Assembly (NCBI GenBank): GCA_030068525.1
Contig: JASJOS010000026.1
Span: 23,565 to 87,564 of the forward strand
Direction: 5' to 3'
DNA from: Xanthocytophaga flava
Lineage (GTDB): Bacteria; Bacteroidota; Bacteroidia; Cytophagales; 172606-1
DNA length: 64,000 nucleotides
The notes under the pieces are model-generated. The model saw only the letters and a list, made by a program, of their open reading frames with translations. It was not told the DNA's origin and made no database searches. Of this stretch, positions 44,409 through 53,970 are shown piece by piece. The translations under genes and the position numbers were made by a program. Every line of letters starts with the position of its first letter. Position 1 is the stretch's first letter.

Positions 44409-44858
44409 TTACTTAAGTTTCTTCTGATAAAAGACTGTTTCTTTTGTTGAAGTTGATTCTTTTCCAATTATGGTCAGGTAATTGGAGGCTGTGATATATT
44501 TTTTAGGAATCATTTTCAGAAAAGCACTTTTATTCCCAGTAATAGGCATTATCGTATCATCGTATTTGATGTATTGTTTCTGCTGATGCTGAATTACCTG
44601 CAGGTAACATTCAAACACTTCTGCTCCACCATTGGTAGTACCAAAACGAACTTTAAGGTATTCGACATCTTTTGGGTTTTTAATACGATAACCTAATTCA
44701 AGCCGAACAGAGTCGCCCTCAGAATTCAATGCAACTTTGTTGAGATTTGTTGTTAAACTATCAATTTTTTCCTGTGCTTGTACCGTAAAGGTAGCCAAAT
44801 AAGAAACACTAAAAATAACTAGAATATATTTGAAGAATACAAATGGTGAATGGGTCAT
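44409..44858 (-). CDS. Secreted protein of unknown function
   Basis: A 149-residue protein from the ATG of MTHSPFVFFKYIL; an upstream ATG adds six residues. The signal peptide ends at TVQAQ. The mature part is a small beta-rich domain (RLELGYRIKNPKDVEYLKVR, VFECYLQVIQHQQKQYIKYD) of unknown family. It faces away from the RHS locus; the gap holds a palindrome and the putative RHS promoter. Confidence 0.6.
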   Translation of the reverse strand: MTHSPFVFFKYILVIFSVSYLATFTVQAQEKIDSLTTNLNKVALNSEGDSVRLELGYRIKNPKDVEYLKVRFGTTNGGAEVFECYLQVIQHQQKQYIKYDDTIMPITGNKSAFLKMIPKKYITASNYLTIIGKESTSTKETVFYQKKLK

Positions 44859-45140
44859 ATTGTAATACAGTAACAACTAAATAATGGATTGATTTGTGAT
44901 TTTTATGATGTAGTTGGTTAAGTAAGTGTAATCGAGTTAAATAGTAACCTGTGTCAGTCTTTACGAAGAAGCTTTTGGTATTCTAAATGACTGTTTTTGT
45001 CGTTATATACCGTGCTAGGAAAAAAGGTAACACGTGCACACAAAAATAAATAAAATAGAAAAAGAATCTCTATTTGTTTACCTTTTTATAAGATGTAGAA
45101 TATATGCTAGACCGAGGCTGGACTTCGAAATATCATATGT

Positions 45141-45154
45141 ATTACATATGTAAT
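45141..45154. promoter_or_regulatory. Perfect 14-bp palindrome upstream of the RHS locus
   Basis: ATTACATATGTAAT, preceded by an overlapping CATATGTATTACATATG arrangement. It lies 101 bp before the OmpH-like start in an otherwise unstructured 378-bp divergent gap and could be a regulator site. Confidence 0.4.
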
Positions 45155-45199
45155 ATAATCGTCTCTAAGTCAAAAGGCGGACAATGTAATTAAGCTAGA

Positions 45200-45230
45200 T
45201 TTGCCCCATTAAAGTGTAACTCTATCTTAC
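45200..45230 (+). promoter_or_regulatory. Candidate Bacteroidota-type promoter of the RHS locus
   Basis: TTTG (45200-45203), then 19 bp, then TATCTTAC (45223-45230), near the consensus TTTG and TAnnTTTG spacing. It lies 25 bp before the OmpH-like start. Confidence 0.35.
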
Positions 45231-45254
45231 TAAATTTTATTAGTTCTTATTAAA

Positions 45255-45782
45255 ATGAATAAAAATTTACTCAGTGGGATTGCGATTGGTTTAGTATTGA
45301 ATCTACTTGTTTTAGGGATTTATCATTTCTCCTTCAAAGAAAAAATTGCTTATGTAAAAACTGGCGTTATTCTGGAAAAGTACAGTGGCATGAAACAAGC
45401 CAATGATCAATTCCAGCAAGAACTCAAAAGTGTACAGCAGACAGCGGATACATTAAGAGCCAGATATGAAACATTAAAAAATGCTAATCAGAAAACTGCC
45501 GACTGGGGATATAAATTAGGCGTTGCAGAACGCGATTTTCAACAATATAGCCAGAATGCTCAACAACAACTTCAGCAAAAACAACAACAACTGACTGCGG
45601 ATGTATTGGATCGGGTTAATTCCTTTATTGAAAACTACGGTAAAAAGAATGGCTATAAAATCATACTAGGCACCACTCAGGATGGAAGCTTACTTTATGG
45701 AGAGCCAGGGGCAGATTTGACCGACCAGATTCTTTCCGAATTAAATTCTTCCACAGACAAATCATCTTCTGCCAAAAAGTAA
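45255..45782 (+). CDS. OmpH/Skp-family periplasmic chaperone
   Basis: A 175-residue protein. The N-terminal membrane segment (IAIGLVLNLLVLGIYHF) acts as a signal anchor or uncleaved signal. Then IAYVKTGVILEKYSGMKQAN, the typical OmpH start, and a long glutamine-rich coiled coil (QQELKSVQQTADTLRARYET, NAQQQLQQKQQQLTADVLDR), closing with GKKNGYKIILGTTQDGSLLY. Skp proteins hold unfolded outer-membrane or secreted proteins in the periplasm. As first gene of the RHS locus, 9 bp before the lipoprotein, it is probably a dedicated chaperone for the giant products downstream. Confidence 0.88.
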   Translation: MNKNLLSGIAIGLVLNLLVLGIYHFSFKEKIAYVKTGVILEKYSGMKQANDQFQQELKSVQQTADTLRARYETLKNANQKTADWGYKLGVAERDFQQYSQNAQQQLQQKQQQLTADVLDRVNSFIENYGKKNGYKIILGTTQDGSLLYGEPGADLTDQILSELNSSTDKSSSAKK

Positions 45783-45791
45783 TTACTCGAA

Positions 45792-46436
45792 ATGATACAC
45801 ACTACAAATAAGGGTATCCTTTTGGGTATTTGTCTTTTTTTATGTATAATATATACGTCTTGCAAACATCAGCTTAGTTCCAGTGAATTTGCGGCCTATA
45901 TAGAACAAAAAGAAGAGCTGCGAAAGGTATCTTCTTCCCAAGGCATTCAGATGCAGTGTCAATATTTTCCGGCAGCCTATATGGCTTTGCTGGATTTTAG
46001 ATCTGTACCCTCAGAACAGCTTCGTGAGGCAGACTTCTCCAAAAGCTACAATCAGTATAAAGATAATCTGTATTTCAAACTTTCCTTCGAATCAGAAGAA
46101 GGGAAGGATATTACCCGATCAACTTCTGATAATGCACAATCCTATCAGCAGCGAATGTATGATATGAATTATTATTTTGATCGTCACATAATGCTGGTTA
46201 CGGATACACAGGATACGTTGCGTCCTGCAATCTTTACTTTACAAAAATCATTTACCGCTTCACCCAAAGTCTCTTTCTTGTTAGGGTTTGCAAAGACCCC
46301 CGCTTTACAAAGCGCCAACGAAATAGACCTGATCTATCGGGATGCCTATTTCAACCTGCCCCGAAGTGTACACTTTGTTTTTACCAATACCGAAATTAAT
46401 CAAAACCTACCGACTATTACCTTTACTGATTTATGA
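45792..46436 (+). CDS. Lipoprotein of the RHS locus
   Basis: A 214-residue lipoprotein with lipobox IYTSC (about Cys24). The mature part has helical QQRMYDMNYYFDRHIMLVTD and a beta-strand end (YFNLPRSVHFVFTNTEINQN) without a family I recognise. Its stop overlaps the next start as ATGA (4 bp), which indicates translational coupling with the 2,209-residue protein. It is perhaps an outer-membrane anchor or partner for that protein. Confidence 0.75.
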   Translation: MIHTTNKGILLGICLFLCIIYTSCKHQLSSSEFAAYIEQKEELRKVSSSQGIQMQCQYFPAAYMALLDFRSVPSEQLREADFSKSYNQYKDNLYFKLSFESEEGKDITRSTSDNAQSYQQRMYDMNYYFDRHIMLVTDTQDTLRPAIFTLQKSFTASPKVSFLLGFAKTPALQSANEIDLIYRDAYFNLPRSVHFVFTNTEINQNLPTITFTDL

Positions 46437-49400
46437 GTTTGCTGCGGCGTTTTTCCCAGTTTATTGCCTCGTTTTTACTTGTTCAGCTCCTTATCCAGCT
46501 ACTGTCTCCGATGGTAGCCATGGCGCTTACTTCGGGTCCAACAACACCTGAAGTGTATGGACACCAACCTGTAGAGGCTACAGAGAATGTTAACCTGGTG
46601 ACGGGTGGCTTTAATTATACTATTCCTATTACCTCCATTCCGGAATATCCAATGGCAATTGGCTATTCTGCTCAGGATGGTATTGACCAGGAAGCTGGTG
46701 TGTTTGGATATGGAATCAATGGATTTTCAGGTGCCATAGCCCGAAACCTGCAAGGGTTGCCAGATGATGTGGCAAACGGATCAAGGATCTACAATTATTC
46801 CAATCAGGTACGTTGGGGGGTAAAAGTAGGTGCAACTGTGAAAGTTGGGTTAGGAGCAGCTTTACAGCTTCCTAACGGTTTTGACGTTGGTCCCAGTGCT
46901 TCAATTGGTCTGGATGCAGGGTATGATAATTATACTGGTGCCTTTGGTGCAATAAGTTTTGGGTTGGGCTTGGGTATACAGGGAAAGCTGGGTGGACTAG
47001 ACGCTTTTGGCGGATTGGGTGTAGGGATCAGCAGCGACAATGGGGTTTATGGAGGAGCTTCTGTTGGATATGGTATCTTTCAAACAGGGGCCGCAGTTTA
47101 TAACAACCAGAATGGAAAAACGGTAGTATCACCGTATTTTGATATTTCGATCCCCTATGAAAGTAAAGGTGGTACAAAAACATCCTATAGTATTCCTGTT
47201 TCTGATATCGCTTCGCAAATGCTTAATAGGGGCATTAGTCAGTTTAGTTCTGTCTCAAAGGACGTCTCCAGTCAGTTAGTGCCTCTGCCATCTGTAGTAG
47301 CACCTGGAAAATCATTTGGACTTTCTTTATCTGTACCTATTCCAATGACACCTCCTTTGACAGTTCGTGGAAGTTACTATCGATCTGAATATGGAAATGA
47401 GACTATAACCAAGAATGGCTATGGATTTTTGTATCTGAATGGATATGAACGCGGAAACAGAGATCATATTGCTGACTTTTCTATTGAAGGGGAATATTCC
47501 TATGATAATGAGGCCAGAAACAATCCAGCTTACCTGCAACGTGATTATTTTGTAGTTAACTCTCAGGGATTTTCGGGTAGCATGCAACTCTATCAACCTT
47601 CATATGGCGTTGTTTCACGAAATCCCAGTCGTTCACAAAAGCGTGAGCTAAGTCTTTCAGGATTGTATACGGATAGAAAAGAGACCGCTCCCTGGACAAA
47701 TATAGCCAGAGCTATTCCCAACAAAGATTTTGATGTGTTGTCAATCCTAAAGAAGCGGGAGACGATGGACAGCCGTGATTTTGATAGAACAATATTTACA
47801 GAGGAGGAGCTGATAAGCCTTACAGATGCCAAACGCAAGTTTTCATCCAAGGCTCAGTTTAAAATGCGGGGTGACATGGCTGGTGAATTTAACCTGGCCT
47901 CTCAAAATACAACTGAAAGCAAAGTAGATTATACTGCCGCTGCGTATGATCTGGTTCGTGTTACCGGAGATGTGGATGGTAAAAAGACTTCTGCGGCAAT
48001 TCTGGCGGGATCCAAGAATCCAATCAAAATGTTTGAGCCTGTTGCTACCCAGCAAACTCGCTCCAATTACACAAGGTCTACCAATAAAATTAGTAGTGCA
48101 ACGAATATCACCTATAAAACAGTAAATGAGGTAGTTACTCTATACAAAACGGCACTTGCTTCTGTTGCTCAAAATAATTCCTATGTAATGAATGAGAGTT
48201 TCTTCTCTCATCGCAAATATGATCCGGCAAGTTTACCAGCCAAAGAGGCTATGGTATCTCTGCCTGATGAGGCAACTGTAAAACCATTCAATATTGTTGA
48301 ACATTTGGATTATCTGAAAACAAATGGAGACGCTTCATTTAAGGATCTGATTGCAGATATCCGTGTGAAAAATGCAAACGGCCTACAGTATATTTATAAC
48401 CTGCCTGCATTTAACAAATCAACCAAGCATCTGCAGATTCAGGGGAAAGGACAAAGTGCACCCGTTTCAGAAAATGGAGATTACCGTAGTTTTAGTGGAC
48501 AGGATCGCAACAAGTCTAAAATTGAAGAGAACTATGCCTATCCGTATGCATGGTTACTTACCGCAGTAGTGGGTAGTGATTATATTGACTTTGATAATAT
48601 TCCAGGTCCTAGTGATGGTGACTTAGGGTATTGGGTTAAATTCCGCTATATCAAAACATCGGATAGTTATCACTGGCGTACTCCTTTTAACGGATTAGAT
48701 CATATTCCGGGTGCGTTGCATACAGTAGAAGATGATATCTATGCCGCTTCTGCGGGTGAGAAAGAAATTTACTGCTTATCTGAGATTGAGTCTTCAGATT
48801 ATGTTTGTGTGTACAAATACCAGAAGCGATATGATGGCATTGAAGCAGCAGGACAAGGATTATTGAATGGAAATGCCATAAATCAGTTAAACCAGGTCGA
48901 CAACTCCACCGCAGATCCTACAGGAACGGATTTTCAGTTTGCCGTTACCCGCACTGAATTATACAAGAAACATCATAAAGGAAATCAGTCTGCTATCTAT
49001 GAATATGCAGACAGATATGGTAAGTTGTTGAAAGCAACTGAATTTTACTATGATTACTCTATGTGCCCTGGTGTTCCCAATAATTTGGTAAATGCCAAAA
49101 CCAGCAGCACTGGACCAAACTATTCAGTTAAGATAAAAGATGTTCCTTACCATATTAAAAAAGGACAAGCAGATAATCAGGTAATAGAAAATGGTAAGTT
49201 GACACTAAAGAAAGTACGCCATGTATCTTATGAGGGAAGTACAGCAGGAGTACCACTGCCTAGCTATGAATTGGTATATGGATATGAAGGCAAGAACTAT
49301 GATCAACCTAGTCCTCAGGCAGGAAGCCCACAATACGGAAAGCCCTATGAGCCTGAATATAATCCTGCATACGATCCTCGTCAGATAGATGTTTGGGGTA

Positions 49401-52400
49401 ATTACAACCGCAATGCCAAACAAACTGTAACGAATGTATCTACAGATATAGGTAGGGACAGAAACAATGGAATCTTTAACTGGGATAGCGAAGGAGCGGG
49501 TGGACCTGAGAAAATTAATTATTACAACCACTATACAGAAAATGATAAAAAGCAGGCAAATCTAAATGCACAGGCATATAAGCTGTCCAGCATTCTTTTG
49601 CCGGGTGGGGGAGCTATGTCCGTTGAGTTTGAGGCTAATAGCTATGGCTATGTGCAAGACAAAACACCTTGGGCAATGCGAAAAGTATGGCCCCACGTAG
49701 AGACTTTAACTGAAAATTCAGTTAAAGTACTGAAAGTATATGTCGATATTACAGATTTGCAAAAGGATGGAAAGTCTCTTAGTGATATCATCAATATTGC
49801 AGAAGTCAATAATGCAGAGGGACTATATGGCGAACTTTCTTTTTATGAGAGTAATTCTCCTGCCTTTCCAAGAAGGGAAGATCAACTGTTTCTGGCAACC
49901 GGTTTTTCACGACTTGATCGCTTTGGTGAAATTAAATCTTTCGAGAATGGAACTACATTAAAGTATCTGGATGCAGAAATTGCCAAAGGCCGCATTTTTC
50001 AGGCAGTATACTTGAAAGATAAAACAAATTCTTCGGCTACACCTTATGTGTCTGATTATACAAGGTATTTGTATGGTGAATCAACCAAGATGCAGGCACT
50101 AAAGGACAATCAGACAATAAACAATCCCGAGAATTTAAAAAACAGTATTCGTACCAGTATTGCTAATTCTGAAAAGATGGAGAAAGACAATGCATGGGAT
50201 GCGGTGAAAAAAGTTATAAAGGATCTCGGCAATAAAATTGTACCAAACAACGATATTGTAGGTACTTTTAAGACTGTCTTTGGAGATGCTACCACTGAAC
50301 TATACTCACATCAGTCTTTTATCCGTACTCCTGTCTATCAGGCAAAATACACAGGTGCAAGAGTGAAAAGTATTGCGTTTGAAGATAACTTCAATTATGC
50401 AACAGCCAGTGATGGGTCAGTTACTTCAAAGGATAACTCCTATAAAACAGAATATTATTATGATGAGGCAGTAAATGGCAATAGCAGGTCGGCAATGGTT
50501 GCGTCTGTAGAGCCTGGTGGCGGAAAATCTTCTGTGATTGATGTGTTTTCAAAACAAGGAAGCGGATTTATGCCTGCTCCACAGATTATCTCTTCTCAAA
50601 CAACTACTCAGGTTGCCTATAAAGTAGCTGATGGACAGGTAGGGGATAAAATCTCACGTAAAAAAGGACGTTCCGAACATTATTTCTATACACCAAAAGA
50701 CAAAGGCTACCGCTTTGAAGACAACTATGTTGCAAATGCGGATTCGCGTCTTCAGACAAAAGAAAGAGGAAACTTCTCAACTTTCGGATTGGTATTTCTA
50801 TTTAACCGTACCATTAAAATATTTGGTAAGCGCATTCGGATCGTACTTCCTCCACCTATTCCATTCTATACCAACTGGGATCGGGAAGACTTCTATCATA
50901 TTAAAACCCATACCTATACGGATGTGGCCGACATGTATGGTAAAACTAAAAAGATTATTCAGCGCGCAGCGGATGGCAAACCGGTATTGACACAGGAATA
51001 CAGTTACTATGGCAAAGAGGAGCCTATTGCTACCTACAATGGTCAAACACAAGCGAATGAGTTTAATCCGTTAGGAAAATCTACTTCTATCAAGCCAGGA
51101 AAGATGGATCAGGTATGGTCTGAGGCTTATTATTCCAAAGAGGCAAGTATCGGATTTATTGTGGCGATGATCAATGCCAACACCAAACGGCATTTCTCCT
51201 ATACCAATATGAAGTATACGTATCTGCCTCCATTGCTGAAAGAAGTAACAACAGCTTCTGCTCCGGATGGTACACTGACTTCTGTAAAATATACAGGGTT
51301 TGATTATCTGACCGGACAACCCTTGGAAGTAAGAAGCAAGGATAGCTATGGTAATTATAAAATAGGACAGTCAGTTCCTGCTTATTGGAATTATCCTAAA
51401 ATGGGTTCTGCCTCTGATAATAATCAGAATCTGAATATGTTGACCCAGAATACGGGAAGTTATCAGTTCTTATACAGACCAGGGGTAGATGCAAAGCCTA
51501 TTGTAAAAGAGAATCTGCTGAGTGCGTCTGTTACAGAATGGGGAGTGGGTAACATCCCATTTGCTCCTACTTTACGAAAAAGTGGAAAGCAGTTTGCTTC
51601 GGATGGTAAGATGAATTATACCTATGAAGTGTTAGCTGCAACTGATTTGTCCGCACTTTATAATGGTGGGAGTCGTCAGGCACTTGCTTCCCGACTTACC
51701 AATGCAGAGACCTATATTCCTAGTAGTAAATATATGATTCAGCCTATCCGAAGTTATGCCTATGAAACGGATGTAGAAACAGATGGACGCTTGAAAAACT
51801 TCCAACCTTATGTATATGGTACAACTAACCAGAATATTGCCTGGAAGAAGAGTATGGAAACAACACTCTTTGATGCAGATGGAAACAACATAGAGTCAAG
51901 AGATATTCTCAATAAATATGCAGCATCTCTCATAGGATATAATTTCTCAACTAATGTCGCCTCGGCAGCTAATGCAAGCCTGGCACAGACTACCTATACC
52001 GGAGCTGAAAATACCTATCTGGTTGGAACAACCAGAACATTGGATGATCCTCGTATTCAATTACTGGATGCAGCGGTACTGGAGAAATGCAGACCTACAT
52101 TTACCCAGAAAACACTTTCATATACACAGCTTCAGCAGCAATCGAAAACATTGCTGGTGAATGTACCTGCTAACAATACCTATAATGTAGCGTTTACACA
52201 GGTAAATGTAGCATTCACAGCTGCTAACCAGACGTTTACACGTAGCTTGTACATTAGTCTGAATGAAAACAATGACTTTAAGATCCTGACAGAAAAAGGT
52301 GAAGCATTCAATGGGTTCTATGCCTTCCCTGCGATAACACAAGCAGGATACAAAGCTACTTATCGGCTGGTATTTGACCCTCAGGTGTTGACAACGTTTA

Positions 52401-53062
52401 CATTGATGAATACCGGGACGAATAACTACACTGTTGGACTGGAAAATTATGCGCTACCAGCTTGTACGACTCCTATTGCCAATAAACAGTATCAGATTCC
52501 GAATGCCAACTGCGATGCACTGGTACATACAGGAAATTTCTCATTCAGTTTACCTGCAGGTAAGAAAGGAACGCAGTTTGATATAACACTTTCTTCCCTT
52601 CCTACTACCGAAGCGGGCAGAACCTATAAAGCGATGGCTTGGGTTCATAAGAGCAGTGCTGCTACTGCAAAGCTGGTTGCAGTCAAAGATGGACAGGTAA
52701 CTGCCTCTGCTTCATTGGCAAGCGGGGCTGCGATTCAAACAAGCGAATGGGCACTATTAAAACTGGAAGTATCCTCTACCGGGGCTGGCAAACTTCAGTT
52801 CTACATAGATAATTCTGATGCTGGTTCTACCAGTGCTGTAATCTATGATGACTTCCGGGTGCTTCCTTCACAGGCCAGTATGGAAAATTCAGTATATGAT
52901 CATCAGACAGGCAGAGTGACGGCGAAACTAAATAATGAAAACCTGGCTACCTATTTTCTATATGATGAAAGAGGACGGTTAGTGACAGTGAAGTCTGAAT
53001 TGGAAAATCAGGGGCCAACAGTGATCAAGAAGTATGTTTACAATGAACAAAAGAAAAACTAG
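46433..53062 (+). CDS. Giant secreted RHS-locus protein (2,209 residues)
   Basis: Signal peptide: hydrophobic FLLVQLLIQLLSPMVAMA, cleavage near residue 32. It begins with the secreted-RHS opening VEATENVNLVTGGFNYTIPI and FGYGINGFSGAIARNLQG, then a glycine-rich repeat-like segment (about 130-220, AFGAISFGLGLGIQGKLGGL). The long middle is beta-rich with scattered Tyr/Asp motifs such as EYADRYGKLLKATEFYYDYS. At about 2000-2155 there is a jelly-roll/carbohydrate-binding-like domain (CDALVHTGNFSFSLPAGKKG, VIYDDFRVLP). It ends with a single RHS/YD-type repeat, FLYDERGRLVTVKSELENQG. It resembles the first large component of two-part RHS systems. It overlaps the upstream lipoprotein gene by 4 bp. Confidence 0.8.
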   Translation: MSLLRRFSQFIASFLLVQLLIQLLSPMVAMALTSGPTTPEVYGHQPVEATENVNLVTGGFNYTIPITSIPEYPMAIGYSAQDGIDQEAGVFGYGINGFSGAIARNLQGLPDDVANGSRIYNYSNQVRWGVKVGATVKVGLGAALQLPNGFDVGPSASIGLDAGYDNYTGAFGAISFGLGLGIQGKLGGLDAFGGLGVGISSDNGVYGGASVGYGIFQTGAAVYNNQNGKTVVSPYFDISIPYESKGGTKTSYSIPVSDIASQMLNRGISQFSSVSKDVSSQLVPLPSVVAPGKSFGLSLSVPIPMTPPLTVRGSYYRSEYGNETITKNGYGFLYLNGYERGNRDHIADFSIEGEYSYDNEARNNPAYLQRDYFVVNSQGFSGSMQLYQPSYGVVSRNPSRSQKRELSLSGLYTDRKETAPWTNIARAIPNKDFDVLSILKKRETMDSRDFDRTIFTEEELISLTDAKRKFSSKAQFKMRGDMAGEFNLASQNTTESKVDYTAAAYDLVRVTGDVDGKKTSAAILAGSKNPIKMFEPVATQQTRSNYTRSTNKISSATNITYKTVNEVVTLYKTALASVAQNNSYVMNESFFSHRKYDPASLPAKEAMVSLPDEATVKPFNIVEHLDYLKTNGDASFKDLIADIRVKNANGLQYIYNLPAFNKSTKHLQIQGKGQSAPVSENGDYRSFSGQDRNKSKIEENYAYPYAWLLTAVVGSDYIDFDNIPGPSDGDLGYWVKFRYIKTSDSYHWRTPFNGLDHIPGALHTVEDDIYAASAGEKEIYCLSEIESSDYVCVYKYQKRYDGIEAAGQGLLNGNAINQLNQVDNSTADPTGTDFQFAVTRTELYKKHHKGNQSAIYEYADRYGKLLKATEFYYDYSMCPGVPNNLVNAKTSSTGPNYSVKIKDVPYHIKKGQADNQVIENGKLTLKKVRHVSYEGSTAGVPLPSYELVYGYEGKNYDQPSPQAGSPQYGKPYEPEYNPAYDPRQIDVWGNYNRNAKQTVTNVSTDIGRDRNNGIFNWDSEGAGGPEKINYYNHYTENDKKQANLNAQAYKLSSILLPGGGAMSVEFEANSYGYVQDKTPWAMRKVWPHVETLTENSVKVLKVYVDITDLQKDGKSLSDIINIAEVNNAEGLYGELSFYESNSPAFPRREDQLFLATGFSRLDRFGEIKSFENGTTLKYLDAEIAKGRIFQAVYLKDKTNSSATPYVSDYTRYLYGESTKMQALKDNQTINNPENLKNSIRTSIANSEKMEKDNAWDAVKKVIKDLGNKIVPNNDIVGTFKTVFGDATTELYSHQSFIRTPVYQAKYTGARVKSIAFEDNFNYATASDGSVTSKDNSYKTEYYYDEAVNGNSRSAMVASVEPGGGKSSVIDVFSKQGSGFMPAPQIISSQTTTQVAYKVADGQVGDKISRKKGRSEHYFYTPKDKGYRFEDNYVANADSRLQTKERGNFSTFGLVFLFNRTIKIFGKRIRIVLPPPIPFYTNWDREDFYHIKTHTYTDVADMYGKTKKIIQRAADGKPVLTQEYSYYGKEEPIATYNGQTQANEFNPLGKSTSIKPGKMDQVWSEAYYSKEASIGFIVAMINANTKRHFSYTNMKYTYLPPLLKEVTTASAPDGTLTSVKYTGFDYLTGQPLEVRSKDSYGNYKIGQSVPAYWNYPKMGSASDNNQNLNMLTQNTGSYQFLYRPGVDAKPIVKENLLSASVTEWGVGNIPFAPTLRKSGKQFASDGKMNYTYEVLAATDLSALYNGGSRQALASRLTNAETYIPSSKYMIQPIRSYAYETDVETDGRLKNFQPYVYGTTNQNIAWKKSMETTLFDADGNNIESRDILNKYAASLIGYNFSTNVASAANASLAQTTYTGAENTYLVGTTRTLDDPRIQLLDAAVLEKCRPTFTQKTLSYTQLQQQSKTLLVNVPANNTYNVAFTQVNVAFTAANQTFTRSLYISLNENNDFKILTEKGEAFNGFYAFPAITQAGYKATYRLVFDPQVLTTFTLMNTGTNNYTVGLENYALPACTTPIANKQYQIPNANCDALVHTGNFSFSLPAGKKGTQFDITLSSLPTTEAGRTYKAMAWVHKSSAATAKLVAVKDGQVTASASLASGAAIQTSEWALLKLEVSSTGAGKLQFYIDNSDAGSTSAVIYDDFRVLPSQASMENSVYDHQTGRVTAKLNNENLATYFLYDERGRLVTVKSELENQGPTVIKKYVYNEQKKN

Positions 53063-53132
53063 TATGTGTAAGGTCATTGAAACTACTAGTGGGTCATCCA
53101 AAACGAATAAAATGAATTTTAGATATAGTTCT

Positions 53133-53891
53133 ATGAAAAGCAAAAGCTGGTTTCTGGGTATTTATTTGTCTCTGGTAAGTTTGTGCTCATATGCACAAAC
53201 TTCCGGAGCCAAACAGATTCCTGCCTCCGAAACAAAAAATAATACAGATATCCAGGCTGAGCAGTTGCTGGATAAAGCACTGGAACCTCTGAGTGAGTCA
53301 CCTGCCGGAATGGCAATCTACTTTAAGAAGGTAGCTTTGGGCATTCCAGATCCGAAACAGATCCATGCCATTGCTCAGGCAGAAGCTTATGAGGGAGGAT
53401 ATTTTATTACCAGCGAAAATCGCTTTGAATACAAACTGGCTGATTTGAAAGGGTTATCAGATGGGAAAATAGCTGTTGTGATAGATGAGTTTCATAAGAT
53501 GATGGTGATAGATTCTATTCGCGATAAGTCGCCTTTAGATGGTAGTCCACTGGATTTTGCCTCACTGGAGGAAGAACATATAGGAAAGAAGGCACTTACC
53601 TACATGGGCGAAGAAGCTATCCAGGGAAAGAAGTACCATAAAATTCAACTGGAATTTAAGAAGAAAGAAGATATGCTGGTTTATTACTGGATAGAAACAG
53701 CTTCCGGGAAATTAACATTCATTGCCGAAAAGCAAAGTGATGTCTATAATGTTTTCTGGATAGATAAAGTAACACCTACTCCCAAAAACCAGAAGTTTGA
53801 AGTGTTTCTACCTAAACATGAATTGACCTCTTTTTATGGTTTTCAAGTCCAGGATCTACGATTTACCAATGCTTATCGTGCAGCAAACTAG
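53133..53891 (+). CDS. Secreted protein of the RHS locus, LolA-fold-like
   Basis: A 252-residue protein from the ATG of MKSKSWFLGIYLS; the frame is open further back into the preceding gene's end. Signal peptide to YAQ. The middle (GGYFITSENRFEYKLADLKG, KIAVVIDEFHKMMVIDSIRD, IEAASGKL-type strands) recalls the curved beta-sheet of LolA-like lipoprotein-carrier folds, but the match is weak. It sits between the two giant genes (70-bp and 79-bp gaps), so it may help their assembly or export. Confidence 0.65.
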   Translation: MKSKSWFLGIYLSLVSLCSYAQTSGAKQIPASETKNNTDIQAEQLLDKALEPLSESPAGMAIYFKKVALGIPDPKQIHAIAQAEAYEGGYFITSENRFEYKLADLKGLSDGKIAVVIDEFHKMMVIDSIRDKSPLDGSPLDFASLEEEHIGKKALTYMGEEAIQGKKYHKIQLEFKKKEDMLVYYWIETASGKLTFIAEKQSDVYNVFWIDKVTPTPKNQKFEVFLPKHELTSFYGFQVQDLRFTNAYRAAN

Positions 53892-53970
53892 CTGACTCAC
53901 AATTACCTGTTTACCAAACTTAAAAATTGTATTTCCATACAATCTACCGGATATTTATTGCCTTTGCAAT

